Source: Streptomyces sp. D2-8 (GTDB lineage: Bacteria; Actinomycetota; Actinomycetes; Streptomycetales; Streptomycetaceae). From it: a DNA stretch of 64,000 nt. Each line of letters begins with the position of its first letter. The stretch's first letter is position 1. The translations under genes and the position numbers were made by a program. This document shows, in pieces, positions 40,417 to 51,327 of the stretch. A model generated the notes under the pieces. The model worked only from the letters and a program-made list of their open reading frames with translations, did no database searches and was not told the origin of the DNA. The DNA is taken from positions 496,001 through 560,000 of the forward strand of contig NZ_JAAHBP010000001.1 in assembly GCF_023184515.1 (NCBI RefSeq). The letters run 5' to 3'.

Positions 40417-42099
40417 ATGGCACCCTCCCGCATACCTTCTCGGCGGCCCCGGGTCGTCCTGAGAGCGGTCACCGCGGCCGCCGCCGCAGCCCTGGTCCTG
40501 TCCGCCTGTACGGGTGGCTCGGGCGCCTCCGGCGCCGGTGACACCTCGGGCAACCAGCTGCTCACCATCCCGCGCGAGGATCTGGCGACGTTCACGCGCA
40601 ACTTCAACCCGCTCTCCCCGCAGGCCGCCCCGATGACCAAGGAGGCCGTCTACGAGCCGCTGGTCGTGCACAGCATGGCGGACGCCAAGGACACCCCGTG
40701 GCTGGCCACCAAGTGGGAAGAGGCGAAGGACGGCAAGTCCCTCACCTTCACGCTGCGCGAGGGCGTCAAGTGGTCGGACGGCCAGGCACTCACCGCCGAC
40801 GACGTCGTCTACACCTTCGAGCTCCAGAAGAAGGTGCTGGGCGGCTACGACTACCTCGACAAGGTCACCGCGGTCGACGCCCACACCGTGAAGTTCTCCT
40901 TCAACAAGGCGTTCTCGCCCGCCTTCTACGAGATCAGCGGCCACTACATCGTGCCGAAGCACATCTGGTCCAAGGTGAAGGACGCGGCGAAGTTCACCAA
41001 CCCGAACCCGGTCGGCACCGGCCCGTACACCAAGATCGAGAAGTTCCAGAGCCAGTCGTACGAGCTGCGCAAGAACCCCGACTACTGGCAGCCCGCCAAG
41101 CAGCGGATCGCCGGCATCCGGATGCTCGCCTTCTCCGGCAACGACAGCGCCAACATCGCCTTCACCAACGGCGAGGTGGACTGGACGCAGTCGTTCATCC
41201 CGGACATCGAGAAGTCCTTCGTCGCCAAGGACAAGAAGCACAACCACTACTGGTTCCCGGCCACCGGCGCCATGATCAACTGGCAGCTGAACACCACCAG
41301 GGCCCCCTTCGACGACCCGGCCGTGCGCAAGGCGCTCAGCATGGCCGTCGACCGCGACCAGATCACCGAGGTCGCGATGAGCGGCTACGCCGAGCCCGCC
41401 GACTGCACGGGCCTGGCCCGCACGTACGACAAGTGGCGCGACAAGGACCTCGCCGCGTCCTGCGCCTGGACGAAGTACGACACCGACGCGGCGGCCAAGG
41501 CCCTCGACGCGGCCGGCTACAAGGAGAGCGGCGGCAAGCGGAAGCTGAAGAACGGCAAGAACTTCACGCTCGACATCTCCGTCGGCTCCGCCTCCTCCGA
41601 CTGGATCTCGGTCGCCAACATCATCAAGCAGGACCTGGCGAAGGTCGGCATCACCGCCACCGTGAAGACGCCCGACTGGTCGGCCGTCCAGTCCTCGTAC
41701 AACACCGGCACCTTCGACACCGGCATCGTGTGGAGCAACAACGGCGCCACGCCGTACGAGTACTTCCGCGGCGTGATGTCGACCAAGATGGTGCGGCCGG
41801 TCGGCAAGCAGGCCACGGAGAACTACCACCGCTTCGGTGACAAGAAGGCCGACAAGCTCATCGACGCTTTCGCCGCCGCCGCGAACGAGAGTGCGCAGCG
41901 TGAGCAGATCGACGGTCTGCAGGAGCTGTACGACAAGGACGCGCCCGTCGTCCCGCTCTTCACCGGTCCCGAGTGGGGCGCGTACACGGACGCCCGCTTC
42001 ACCGGCTGGCCCACCGAAGAGAACCCGTACGCCACCCTCGGCAACCGCAACGGCAGCACGGTTCTCGTGCTCACGTCGCTGAAGCCCGTCAAGGGCTGA
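40417..42099 (+). CDS. ABC transporter substrate-binding lipoprotein (SBP_bac_5 family)
   Basis: The signal peptide ends in a lipobox, LSAC, with Cys31 to be lipidated, so the protein is anchored outside the membrane. The SBP_bac_5 body is clear: LREGVKWSDGQALTADDVVY, GTGPYTKIEKF, and LGNRNG near the end. This family usually binds peptides, nickel or, in actinobacteria, oligosaccharides. Here the neighbours (LacI regulator, two GH32 enzymes) point to an oligofructoside. ATG 40417 is preceded by GAGAGGAAAGAG. It is the first gene of a five-gene importer operon and is followed by a hairpin that may set its higher expression. Confidence 0.85.
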   Translation: MAPSRIPSRRPRVVLRAVTAAAAAALVLSACTGGSGASGAGDTSGNQLLTIPREDLATFTRNFNPLSPQAAPMTKEAVYEPLVVHSMADAKDTPWLATKWEEAKDGKSLTFTLREGVKWSDGQALTADDVVYTFELQKKVLGGYDYLDKVTAVDAHTVKFSFNKAFSPAFYEISGHYIVPKHIWSKVKDAAKFTNPNPVGTGPYTKIEKFQSQSYELRKNPDYWQPAKQRIAGIRMLAFSGNDSANIAFTNGEVDWTQSFIPDIEKSFVAKDKKHNHYWFPATGAMINWQLNTTRAPFDDPAVRKALSMAVDRDQITEVAMSGYAEPADCTGLARTYDKWRDKDLAASCAWTKYDTDAAAKALDAAGYKESGGKRKLKNGKNFTLDISVGSASSDWISVANIIKQDLAKVGITATVKTPDWSAVQSSYNTGTFDTGIVWSNNGATPYEYFRGVMSTKMVRPVGKQATENYHRFGDKKADKLIDAFAAAANESAQREQIDGLQELYDKDAPVVPLFTGPEWGAYTDARFTGWPTEENPYATLGNRNGSTVLVLTSLKPVKG

Positions 42100-42114
42100 C
42101 GCCGCCCGCGGACC

Positions 42115-42144
42115 GGCGGCCGCCCTCCTCCCCGGACGGCCGCC
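42115..42144 (+). terminator. Attenuating hairpin after the binding-protein gene
   Basis: GGCGGCCG (42115-42122) pairs with CGGCCGCC (42137-42144) in the 99-bp gap between the lipoprotein and first permease genes. Partial hairpins in this place often raise the ratio of binding protein to permease. Confidence 0.45.
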
Positions 42145-42198
42145 CCCTCCCCGCGCACCGCCACCCACGTTCACCCCCACCGACAGGGAGCACGACCC

Positions 42199-43176
42199 GT
42201 GCGTCTGATCCTGCGCAACCTGGGGTTCTATCTGCTCGCCTTCTGGGCCTCCATCACCCTGAACTTCGTTCTCCCGCGCTTCATGCCGGGCGACCCGGTC
42301 TCCCGGATGTTCGCGCAGGCCCAGGGCACGATGCAGCCCGACCAGATAGCCCAGTTGCGAAAACTCTTCGGCCTCGACGACCGCCCCCTCTGGGAGCAGT
42401 ACGTCTCCTACGTCAAGAGCGTCTTCACCGGCGACCTCGGCATCTCCATCACCCGCTTCCCCACCCCGGTCTCCGAGGTGATCGGCTCACAGATCGGCTG
42501 GACCCTGCTGCTCGGCGGCGTCGCGCTCGTCATCGCGGCCGTCGTCGGCAACCTGCTCGGCATCGTCGCCGCCTGGCGGCGCGGCGGCGTCCTCGACTCC
42601 GCCTTCCCGCCCCTGCTGATCTTCGTCGGCTCGTTCCCGTACTTCTGGCTGGCCATGGGCGCGCTGTACCTGTTCGGGGTGAGCCTGAACTGGTTCCCGC
42701 TGCGGCACGCCTACGACGTCGGACTGACCCCCGGCTTCAACGGCGAGTTCCTCTCCAACGTCGCCACCCACCTGGTGCTGCCGGCGCTGACCATCGTGCT
42801 GGTCTCCATCGGCGGCTGGATGCTCGGCATGCGCAACACCATGATCGCCACGGCGGCCGAGGACTACATCACGATGGCCGAGGCGAAGGGGCTCAGCCCC
42901 TCGCGGATCATGTTCCGCTACGCAGCCCGCAACGCCCTGCTGCCCTCCGTCACCAACTTCGGCATGGCACTCGGTTTCGTCGTCGGCGGCGCGCTGCTCA
43001 CCGAGGTCGTGTTCGCCTACCCCGGCATCGGCTACCAGCTGCTGATGGCCGTTCAGGGCCTGGACTACCCGCTGATGCAGGGCATCTTCCTGACGATCAC
43101 GGCGGCGGTGCTGCTCGCGAACTTGCTCGTCGACCTCGTCTACGTCCGCCTCGACCCGCGCGTCCGCGTCCGCTGA
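42199..43176 (+). CDS. ABC transporter permease, DppB/OppB type
   Basis: An integral membrane protein of 325 aa with about six hydrophobic helices; it begins with a membrane segment (LGFYLLAFWASITLNFVLPR) and the family's PGDPVSRMF. The EAA loop is seen as TMAEAKGLSPSRIMFRYAAR, which contacts the ATPases. GTG 42199 follows CAGGGAGCACGACCC. It pairs with the next gene to form the membrane channel for the substrate delivered by the lipoprotein. Confidence 0.88.
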   Translation: MRLILRNLGFYLLAFWASITLNFVLPRFMPGDPVSRMFAQAQGTMQPDQIAQLRKLFGLDDRPLWEQYVSYVKSVFTGDLGISITRFPTPVSEVIGSQIGWTLLLGGVALVIAAVVGNLLGIVAAWRRGGVLDSAFPPLLIFVGSFPYFWLAMGALYLFGVSLNWFPLRHAYDVGLTPGFNGEFLSNVATHLVLPALTIVLVSIGGWMLGMRNTMIATAAEDYITMAEAKGLSPSRIMFRYAARNALLPSVTNFGMALGFVVGGALLTEVVFAYPGIGYQLLMAVQGLDYPLMQGIFLTITAAVLLANLLVDLVYVRLDPRVRVR

Positions 43177-43189
43177 GGAGGTTGCCGAC

Positions 43190-44110
43190 ATGACCGCCAT
43201 CGAGATCGCGACGGCCACCACGCCGACAGCCCCCGCGCGCACGTCCCGCAGGCGCGGACTGCTGCGCCAGCTCACCGACAGCAAGAAGGCGTTGACCGGG
43301 CTGGTCCTGCTCGCTCTCTTCGTGCTGCTGGCCCTGCTCGCGCCCGTCCTGGCACCGGGCGACCCGTCGCTCATCAACTCCACGGGCAGCCAGGCCCCCT
43401 CGGCCGCACACTGGTTCGGTACGACCGCCAAGGGACAGGACGTGCTCGCCCTCACCCTGTGGGGCGCGCGCAGCTCTCTCTTCGTCGGGTTCACCGTGGG
43501 GCTCGTGGCAACCGCGGTCGCCATCGTCGTCGGCCTGGCGTCCGCGTACTTCGGCCGCATGGTGGACGACGCGCTGACCCTGGTCACCAACATCTTCCTG
43601 CTGCTGCCCGGCCTGCCCCTGCTCATCATCCTGGCCGCGTTCCTGCCGCCCGGGACCTCCACCGTGATCCTGGTCCTCGTCGTCACCGGCTGGGCGGGCT
43701 CGGCCCGGGTCCTGCGCGCACAGGCCAAGTCGATCCGCGGTAAGGACTTCGTGGCCGCGGCCGTCGTCACGGGGGAGCGCCCGCTGCGGATCATGTTCCG
43801 CGAGATCCTCCCCAACATGGCGTCCGTGGTGATGACCACACTGCTCGGCTGCGTGATCTTCGGTATCGGCGCCCAGGCCGGCCTGGAGTTCCTCGGCCTC
43901 GGCGACAGCAGCGTCGTCAGCTGGGGCACCAACCTGTACTGGGCCAGCAACGACGGCGCGCTGATGACCGGCACGTGGTGGGCCTTCGTCCCCTCCGGAC
44001 TGTGCATCGCGCTCGTCGCGTTCGCGCTCGCGCTGGTCAACTACGCCGTCGACGAGATCACCAACCCCAGGCTGCGCAACCGCCGTGCCCGCCGTGAGAG
44101 GAGGGGCTGA
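43190..44110 (+). CDS. ABC transporter permease, DppC/OppC type
   Basis: 306 aa. A cytoplasmic N-terminus and one early helix (KALTGLVLLALFVLLALLAP) precede the DppC-like HWFGTTAKGQDVLALTLWGA. The EAA-type loop reads FVAAAVVTGERPLRIMFREI. ATG 43190 has the strong ribosome site AGGAGG and starts 13 bp after the previous stop. It is the partner of the DppB-type permease. Confidence 0.88.
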   Translation: MTAIEIATATTPTAPARTSRRRGLLRQLTDSKKALTGLVLLALFVLLALLAPVLAPGDPSLINSTGSQAPSAAHWFGTTAKGQDVLALTLWGARSSLFVGFTVGLVATAVAIVVGLASAYFGRMVDDALTLVTNIFLLLPGLPLLIILAAFLPPGTSTVILVLVVTGWAGSARVLRAQAKSIRGKDFVAAAVVTGERPLRIMFREILPNMASVVMTTLLGCVIFGIGAQAGLEFLGLGDSSVVSWGTNLYWASNDGALMTGTWWAFVPSGLCIALVAFALALVNYAVDEITNPRLRNRRARRERRG

Positions 44111-44113
44111 GCC

Positions 44114-45063
<950 letters not shown>

Positions 45064-45067
<4 letters not shown>

Positions 45068-46107
45068 CCCAGCCCCTGCTGTCCGTACGCGGTCTGACCA
45101 AGGACTTCCAGGTCGGCACCGTCTTCTCCCGGCGCCGCGTCCGAGCCGTCAACGACGTCTCCTTCGATCTCCCTGCCGGTCGGATCACCGCCCTGGTCGG
45201 CGAGTCCGGCAGCGGCAAGTCCACCATCGCCCGCTGTCTCGCCCGCCTCGAACACCCCTCCGCCGGACAGGTGCTGCTCGACGGCGAGGATGTCCTGCGC
45301 ACCGAACGGCGCCGGGTATCACGGGCGTACCGCCGCAAGGTCCAGATGGTGTTCCAGGACCCCTTCGGCTCTCTCAACCCCGTCCACCGCATCGAGCACT
45401 TCCTCACCCGCGCCCTCGTCCTGCACGGCCGCTCCGCCACACCACAGGCGCTGCGCGAGCTGATAGAAACGGTCGGCCTGACCGAGGACATGCTCCAGTC
45501 CTACCCGCACGAACTCTCCGGCGGCCAGCGCCAGCGCGTCTCCATCGCTCGCGCGTTGGCGGTGGAACCGCGCCTCATCCTGGCCGACGAACCGACGTCG
45601 ATGCTGGACGTCTCCGTGCGCGTCGGCGTGCTCAACCTGATGCGGCGCCTGCGCGACGAGCGGAACATCGCCATGCTCTACATCACCCACGACCTGGGCT
45701 CCGCCCGCTACCTCGCGGACACCACGATGGTCATGTTCGCCGGCGAACTCGTCGAGGGCGGCGACGCGTTGGCGGTGATGGACACCCCCGCCCACCCCTA
45801 CACCCGCCTTCTCCTGTCCGCCGTACCCGACCCCGAACGGGCCGGCAGCTACGACCCCGTCGAGCGCGCACGCCTGCGCGAGGCGATCCTCGACCCCACG
45901 TCCTGCCCCTACGGCGACGACGGCACGTGCAGCCGCACCGAGCCCGTCCGCCACATCCTCGGCGAGAACGACGGACAGCCCCACTGGGTGCGCTGCCATC
46001 TGCGCGCACCCGCCTCCGACATCGCCCGCCGCGTCCTCAAGGCCACAGACCGGCCGGACGGCGAGGCCACCGACGACACCGAGAAAGCGGAGACCACCGC
46101 CGCATGA
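45064..46107 (+). CDS. ABC transporter ATPase, DppF/OppF type
   Basis: Walker A GESGSGKSTIARC, signature ELSGGQRQRVSIARALA, Walker B LILADEPTSMLDVS and H-loop YITHDLGSARYLAD are all present, so it should be active. The C-terminal extension carries CPYGDDGTC, as in OppF proteins. The length is 347 aa. ATG 45064 overlaps the upstream stop; its own stop overlaps the GH32 start. The order binding protein, B, C, D, F is that of complete dipeptide-class importers. Confidence 0.9.
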
Positions 46108-47642
46108 CCCACGACCTCACGCTTTCCTCCGGCAGCCACACCGCCGAGGGGCTGGCAGAGCGCGCTCTGCGCGACCCTCACCGCCCCCGGTTCCACTTCA
46201 CCTCGCCCGGCGGCTGGCTCAACGACCCCAATGGGCTGACCCACTGGAACGGCGTCTACCACCTCTTCTACCAGTACAACCCGCTCGCCGCCGCCCACCA
46301 CCGCATCCACTGGGGCCACGCCACCACCACCGACCTCGTCCACTGGACCGACGAACCGGTCGCCCTCGTCCCCGGCACCACTGGCCCGGACCGCGACGGC
46401 TGCTGGTCCGGAGTCCTCGTCGACGACGGGGGGGTGCCCACGCTCGTCTACTCGGGCAGACACGGCGAGCATGAACTCCCGTGCGTGGCCAGGGGATCGG
46501 CGGATCTGAGGTACTGGACCAAGGACGCGGCCAACCCGGTCATCACAGCCCCGCCCGAGGGCCTCGACACCACCGCCTTCCGCGACCACTGCGTCTGGCG
46601 GGAGGGCTCCGGCGAGAACACGGTGTGGCGTCAGCTGGTGGGCTCGGGAATCCGGGGCGTCGGCGGAACGGCCTTCCTGTACGAATCCGACGACCTGCGC
46701 AGCTGGCGCTACGTCGGCCCCCTGCTGACCGGCGACGCCTCGCATAACCAGGGCGAGCTCGACTGGACCGGCACGATGTGGGAGTGCGTCGACCTCTTCC
46801 GGCTCGGCGGGGAGTCCGGCAGCACCGACGCCCTGGTCTTCTCCGCCTGGGACGAGGGCATCACCCACCACCCCCTGTACTGGACCGGCCGCTACCAGGG
46901 CGACACCTTCACCCCGACCGGCCTCCACCGGCTCGACTACGGCGGCCGCTACTTCTACGCCCCCCAGTCCACCCGTGACGAGCACGGCCGCCGCATCATG
47001 TTCGGCTGGCTCCAGGAGGGCCGGACGGACGAGGCGAACGCGCAGGCCGGCTGGTGCGGTGTGATGTCCCTGCCGAGGGTCGTCACGCTCGCCACGGACG
47101 GCGGCCTGCATCAGGCCCCGGTGCCGGAGCTGACCGAGCTGCGGCGGGAGCGCGTAGAGGCGGCTCCGGGCAGGCTTGCCGACCCGTACACCCGGCTGCC
47201 CGCCGTGCGCGGGGACCAGCTGGACATCGAGGCAACCCTGCGGCTCGCTCCCGGAGCGACCGCCCGGCTCGTGCTCCGCGAGACACCGGACGGCGCGGAA
47301 CGCACGGTCGTGGAGGTGAGCCGGTCGCACGACGGAGCGAGCGGCACCCTCCGGCTGCACCGCGATACCAGCAGCCTCGACCCGACGGTCGACACCGAAC
47401 CCCGGTACGGCGAACTGCCGTTGGACCCCGACGGGCGGGTCGACCTGCGCGTCCTCGTCGACCACTCCGCACTGGAGATCTTCGCAGGCGGGCGTGCCCT
47501 GACCGCCCGCATCTACCCCACCCGCCCGGACGAGGCCGTCGGCGTCGGTATCGGTGCCGACGGCGACGTGGCCCTGGAGCGGTTCGACGCCTGGCAGATG
47601 GCGTCGGCCTTCACCGACGGGCCCCGGCCGCTGTGGCCGTGA
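46104..47642 (+). CDS. Intracellular GH32 beta-fructosidase (sucrose/levan-oligosaccharide hydrolase)
   Basis: The GH32 fold is shown by GGWLNDPNGLTHWNGVYHLF with the nucleophile Asp41, an RD motif in AFRDHC (about residue 161, RDH rather than the usual RDP) and WECVD with the likely acid/base Glu (about 227). The C-terminal beta-sandwich has VLVDHSALEIFAGGR. No signal peptide is present, so it acts on imported sugars in the cytosol, releasing fructose. 512 aa is a normal length. ATG 46104 overlaps the OppF-type stop, so import and hydrolysis are coupled. Confidence 0.88.
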   Translation: MTHDLTLSSGSHTAEGLAERALRDPHRPRFHFTSPGGWLNDPNGLTHWNGVYHLFYQYNPLAAAHHRIHWGHATTTDLVHWTDEPVALVPGTTGPDRDGCWSGVLVDDGGVPTLVYSGRHGEHELPCVARGSADLRYWTKDAANPVITAPPEGLDTTAFRDHCVWREGSGENTVWRQLVGSGIRGVGGTAFLYESDDLRSWRYVGPLLTGDASHNQGELDWTGTMWECVDLFRLGGESGSTDALVFSAWDEGITHHPLYWTGRYQGDTFTPTGLHRLDYGGRYFYAPQSTRDEHGRRIMFGWLQEGRTDEANAQAGWCGVMSLPRVVTLATDGGLHQAPVPELTELRRERVEAAPGRLADPYTRLPAVRGDQLDIEATLRLAPGATARLVLRETPDGAERTVVEVSRSHDGASGTLRLHRDTSSLDPTVDTEPRYGELPLDPDGRVDLRVLVDHSALEIFAGGRALTARIYPTRPDEAVGVGIGADGDVALERFDAWQMASAFTDGPRPLWP

Positions 47643-47657
47643 CGGACTTACACACGA

Positions 47658-47694
47658 CCACGGCCCGCGGGGCGGACGTCCCCGCGGGCCGTGG
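47658..47694 (+). terminator. Terminator of the importer-GH32 operon
   Basis: CCACGGCCCGCGGGG (47658-47672) and CCCCGCGGGCCGTGG (47680-47694) form a perfect 15-bp stem with a 7-nt loop, 15 bp after the GH32 stop. The secreted GH32 gene begins 35 bp beyond it, so the hairpin may reduce rather than abolish read-through. Confidence 0.75.
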
Positions 47695-47728
47695 CCCACC
47701 CTCCCCCTGTTCTCCCTCAGGAGCCGCC

Positions 47729-50700
47729 ATGAGCGTGTCCCGCCGTACCCTCCTGCTCGCCGGAGGAACCGCCGCCACCCTGGTGCCTCTCGGAGGCATC
47801 CTCCCCGCAGCACAGGCCGCCGCCCCGAGCGCCGCCGGAGCGACCCCCGCCGCCACCCCGATTCCCGACCCCATCCCCGTCGCCGGCACTTGGACCCGCA
47901 CCTCCGACGGCGGCCAGAAGGCGACCGCCGGCCGTCGCGGGCCCGCCCTCGCCCTGTCCGAGCAGCAACTCGCGGCCAAGGGTACGTACGCGGCCCACGT
48001 CACGCCCCAATCCTCCTCTTCCGTAGGCGCGTTGGTGTTCCGAACAGCCCTCGACGGCTCGACCGGATACGCGGTCGCCCTCGACCCCGGCCGCGCCCGC
48101 ATACGGCTCTACGACCTGGCTCGCGGCGACACACTCGCCGCCGCTCCACTCCCGGGCGCGCAGGCCGGAAAGCCCTACGACCTCGAAGTGGCAGTCGACG
48201 GACCCGAGCTGACGGTTCATGTCGACGGCAAGCGGCTCCTCCACATCGAGGACCACCGCCACGACACCGGCTCGGTGGGCCTGCTCGCCCAGGGCGGCAA
48301 GGTCACCTTCGGCCCGCCCTCCCTCTCCTCGGTCACCACCAACCTCACCGGCTGGGCCACGAGCGGCGGCATCTGGACCGCGAGTCCGCTGGGCTGGCGC
48401 GCGGCACCGACCCAGGGAGCCACCGCCCGCGCCATCACCACGACCACGACGTACGACACCGCGCTCCAGGCCGACCTGCTCCTGCACGACGCTTCCGCCT
48501 GCGCCGCACTGCTGGTGCGCACCGACGCCAAGGCCACGCGCGGCTACGGCGTCCAAGTCGACGCGGACCAGGGCAGGCTGAGGCTCTACCGCATCGACGG
48601 CGACGTCACCCTCGGCACCTACGCGACCACCATCGAGGCTGACACGGTCTACCGTCTGCGCGTCGAAGCCGAACACGACGAACTGCGCGTGCACTGGCAG
48701 ACCGACTTCCTCTCTCCCGACGGCTACAGCCCCGTCATCACCGCCCAGGACTCCGCCCACACGAAGGGCCGACTCGCCGTCACGGCTTCGGCCGGAGCGG
48801 TGTCCTTCGAGAACATCGCCGCGGCCGACCTCGCCACCGGCCTCCAGGGCTGGACGGCCCGCTCCGGCACCTGGACGCCCGACCTGCGCGGCATCCGCGG
48901 CGAGAACGGCCTGCGCACGGCCCCCTGCACCGACGGCGATCTGGTGGCGAGGGCCGACATCACACCCGGCGACCGCTCCTCCTCGCCCGGCCTCGTTCTG
49001 CGCGCGTCCGCGAACGGCTCCGGCGGCTACGAAGCCCGCCTGGAAGCCGGCCGCGACGCCGTCGTCCTGCTGGACCGCTCCTCCGGCATCTGCCTCGCCT
49101 CCGCCTCCGGCCCGGTCCGGCGCATCGCGTCAGGCGGCACCTACCGCGTCGAGGCCCGTGCGACGGGCAGAACCATCGAGGTGTACGTGGACGGCGTACG
49201 GGCGCTCAAGACCCGCGTGTCCCGCACCAAGGGCGCCGCCTTCGGCACCGCGGCCGCGCACGGGACGTCGTACTTCCAGAACGTCGAAGTCCACAGCACC
49301 GCGGACTACTTCACCGAGCCGTATCGCCCCATGTACCACTACTCCCAGCTCACCGGCTCCACCAGCGACCCCTGCGGCCTGCTGCACCACGACGGCGAGT
49401 ACCACCTCTTCCACCAGGACGAGGGCCGCTGGGCGCACGCGGTCAGCACCGACCTCGTCCACTGGCAGCCCCTGCCGATCGCCCTGCCCTGGAACACCTA
49501 TGGTCACTGCTGGACCGGCTGCGCGGTCGTGGACGCCGACGACACCTCCGGTCTCTTCGACGGCGGCTCGGGCCTGATCGCCTATTACACGAGCTACCAC
49601 CCGGACAAGCCGGGCGGGAACGCCGGCGTGCGCATCGCGTACAGCAAGGACAAGGGCCGCTCCTGGCAGCTGCACGGCGGCTCGAGTCCGGCCGTGCAGA
49701 ACCCGGGCGGCCCAGACGCCGGCTGGACCTTCCGAGACCCGAAGGTCATCCGCGACGAGGCCCACGACCAGTGGCTGATGGTCGTCTCCGGCGGCGACCA
49801 CATCCGCTTCTTCACCTCCACCGACCTCCTCACCTGGACCCAGGTCAGCTCCTTCGGCTACGGCGACTGGGCCACACCCGGCGTCTGGGAGTGCCCCGAC
49901 TTCTTCCCGCTCCCCGTCGACGGCGACAAGGACAGGGTGAAGTGGGTCCTCACCCTGAGCACCGGTGCCGTACGCGCCACGAACGGCTCGGCCGCCCAGT
50001 ACTTCACGGGTGAGTGGAACGGCACCGGTTTCACTCCCGATCAGAAGGCCGGCACGGTCCTGCGCGCCGACTCCGGCCGCGACTACTACGCCGCCATGTC
50101 CTTCTACGGCCTGCCCGACGACCGCCGCGTCTGGCTCGGCTGGATGAGCAACTGGGACTACCCGTTCAGCGCCCCGACCGGCACCTGGAAGGGCCAGCTG
50201 AGCACTCCCCGCGAACTGACCCTCACGGACACCGCCGACGGCGTACGCATGGTCCAGCGCCCGGTCCGCGAACTGACCGCACTGCGCACCTCCACCACGA
50301 CCCGCAAAAACCTTTCCGTCGGCCCCGACTCCACGAACCCGCTCACACGTGTCACGGGCACCGCCTACGAGATCGAGGCCGAAGTCACACTGGGCACCGC
50401 CACGGAGATCGGCTTCCGCCTCCGGACCGACAACGACCAGCACACGACGGTCGGATACGACGCCGAGGCGAAAATGCTGTTCGTCGATCGTTCGGCCTCG
50501 GGCCTGAGCGACTTCACCCAGCACTTCACGGGCCGCACGACCGCCCCGATGAAGCCGACCGACGGCCGCGTCACCCTGCGCGTGTACATCGACTCCTCAT
50601 CGGTCGAGGCATTCGGCGCCGACGGACAGGCCGCCGTGACCAGCCTGATCTTCCCAACGCCGGACTCCGACGGCATGGCCTTCTACGCCAAGGGCGGCAC

Positions 50701-51301
50701 CGCACACATCGAGTCGCTCAAGGTGCACAAGCTGGACAGCACCTACCGCCTCGTGGACCGAGTGAAACCGCTACCGACCGCCCCGATCGGCGGCGAATTC
50801 CGCTCGGACCTCGGCAAGCTGACCATCACTCCCGCCGGCCGCTGGTCGACGGACGGCGCGGGCCGCGCCGCGACCTTCGACAAGGACTCCAACGCCATCT
50901 CGGTCCGCACGGCGACCGATCTGGACCTCACCACCCTGGTCCGACTCGGCAGCCCCGACCCGGACACCGGCGGCGCCCTCTCCCTCCTCTGGCGCGCCTC
51001 CTTTGACGGCGCCGACGCCTACTGCCTCAACATCGACCCCGACCTGCGAGTGATCCGCCTGGTCGCCAAGACCGACGGCTACTTCGACGACGTCAAAGCC
51101 CTCGCCCGCGTCCCAGCCCTGGTCCGCCGCGGCACGACGTACCCCGTCCGCGTCCTCACCGAGGGCGACCGCATCCAGGTGTTCCTCAACGGCACCCGGA
51201 TCATGGACGTGACGGACACGACGTACAGGAGCGGACACGTCGGCCTGAACGTGTTCGGGGGGAGGGCGGCGTACCAGGACACGTACGTGCGGGAGCTGTG
51301 A
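47729..51301 (+). CDS. Secreted multidomain GH32 fructanase (levanase/inulinase-like), 1,190 aa
   Basis: A twin-arginine-type signal (SRRTLLLAGGTAATLVPLGG, then AQAAA) suggests Tat export. Residues ~45-520 hold about three repeated beta-sandwich (LamG/DUF1080-like) modules with recurring TYRVEA, TVYRLRVEA and YDLEVAVDG strands. The GH32 catalytic part follows, with the nucleophile Asp in GSTSDPCGLLHHDGEYHLF (about 546; usual form NDPNG), TFRDPKV (about 668) and VWECPDFF (about 720). Another sandwich closes the protein (EIGFRLRTDN; IQVFLNGTRIM). It probably degrades fructan outside the cell for the importer upstream. Levan versus inulin cannot be told from sequence. ATG 47729 follows CAGGAGCCGCC. 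Confidence 0.82.
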   Translation: MSVSRRTLLLAGGTAATLVPLGGILPAAQAAAPSAAGATPAATPIPDPIPVAGTWTRTSDGGQKATAGRRGPALALSEQQLAAKGTYAAHVTPQSSSSVGALVFRTALDGSTGYAVALDPGRARIRLYDLARGDTLAAAPLPGAQAGKPYDLEVAVDGPELTVHVDGKRLLHIEDHRHDTGSVGLLAQGGKVTFGPPSLSSVTTNLTGWATSGGIWTASPLGWRAAPTQGATARAITTTTTYDTALQADLLLHDASACAALLVRTDAKATRGYGVQVDADQGRLRLYRIDGDVTLGTYATTIEADTVYRLRVEAEHDELRVHWQTDFLSPDGYSPVITAQDSAHTKGRLAVTASAGAVSFENIAAADLATGLQGWTARSGTWTPDLRGIRGENGLRTAPCTDGDLVARADITPGDRSSSPGLVLRASANGSGGYEARLEAGRDAVVLLDRSSGICLASASGPVRRIASGGTYRVEARATGRTIEVYVDGVRALKTRVSRTKGAAFGTAAAHGTSYFQNVEVHSTADYFTEPYRPMYHYSQLTGSTSDPCGLLHHDGEYHLFHQDEGRWAHAVSTDLVHWQPLPIALPWNTYGHCWTGCAVVDADDTSGLFDGGSGLIAYYTSYHPDKPGGNAGVRIAYSKDKGRSWQLHGGSSPAVQNPGGPDAGWTFRDPKVIRDEAHDQWLMVVSGGDHIRFFTSTDLLTWTQVSSFGYGDWATPGVWECPDFFPLPVDGDKDRVKWVLTLSTGAVRATNGSAAQYFTGEWNGTGFTPDQKAGTVLRADSGRDYYAAMSFYGLPDDRRVWLGWMSNWDYPFSAPTGTWKGQLSTPRELTLTDTADGVRMVQRPVRELTALRTSTTTRKNLSVGPDSTNPLTRVTGTAYEIEAEVTLGTATEIGFRLRTDNDQHTTVGYDAEAKMLFVDRSASGLSDFTQHFTGRTTAPMKPTDGRVTLRVYIDSSSVEAFGADGQAAVTSLIFPTPDSDGMAFYAKGGTAHIESLKVHKLDSTYRLVDRVKPLPTAPIGGEFRSDLGKLTITPAGRWSTDGAGRAATFDKDSNAISVRTATDLDLTTLVRLGSPDPDTGGALSLLWRASFDGADAYCLNIDPDLRVIRLVAKTDGYFDDVKALARVPALVRRGTTYPVRVLTEGDRIQVFLNGTRIMDVTDTTYRSGHVGLNVFGGRAAYQDTYVREL

Positions 51302-51327
51302 CCGCAGGGCGGGCCGAGCTGTAAGTC

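Noticed and set aside
42199..44040. Minus-strand frame of ~500 residues opposite the permeases
   Set aside because: It overlaps two well-supported permease genes and has no domain.
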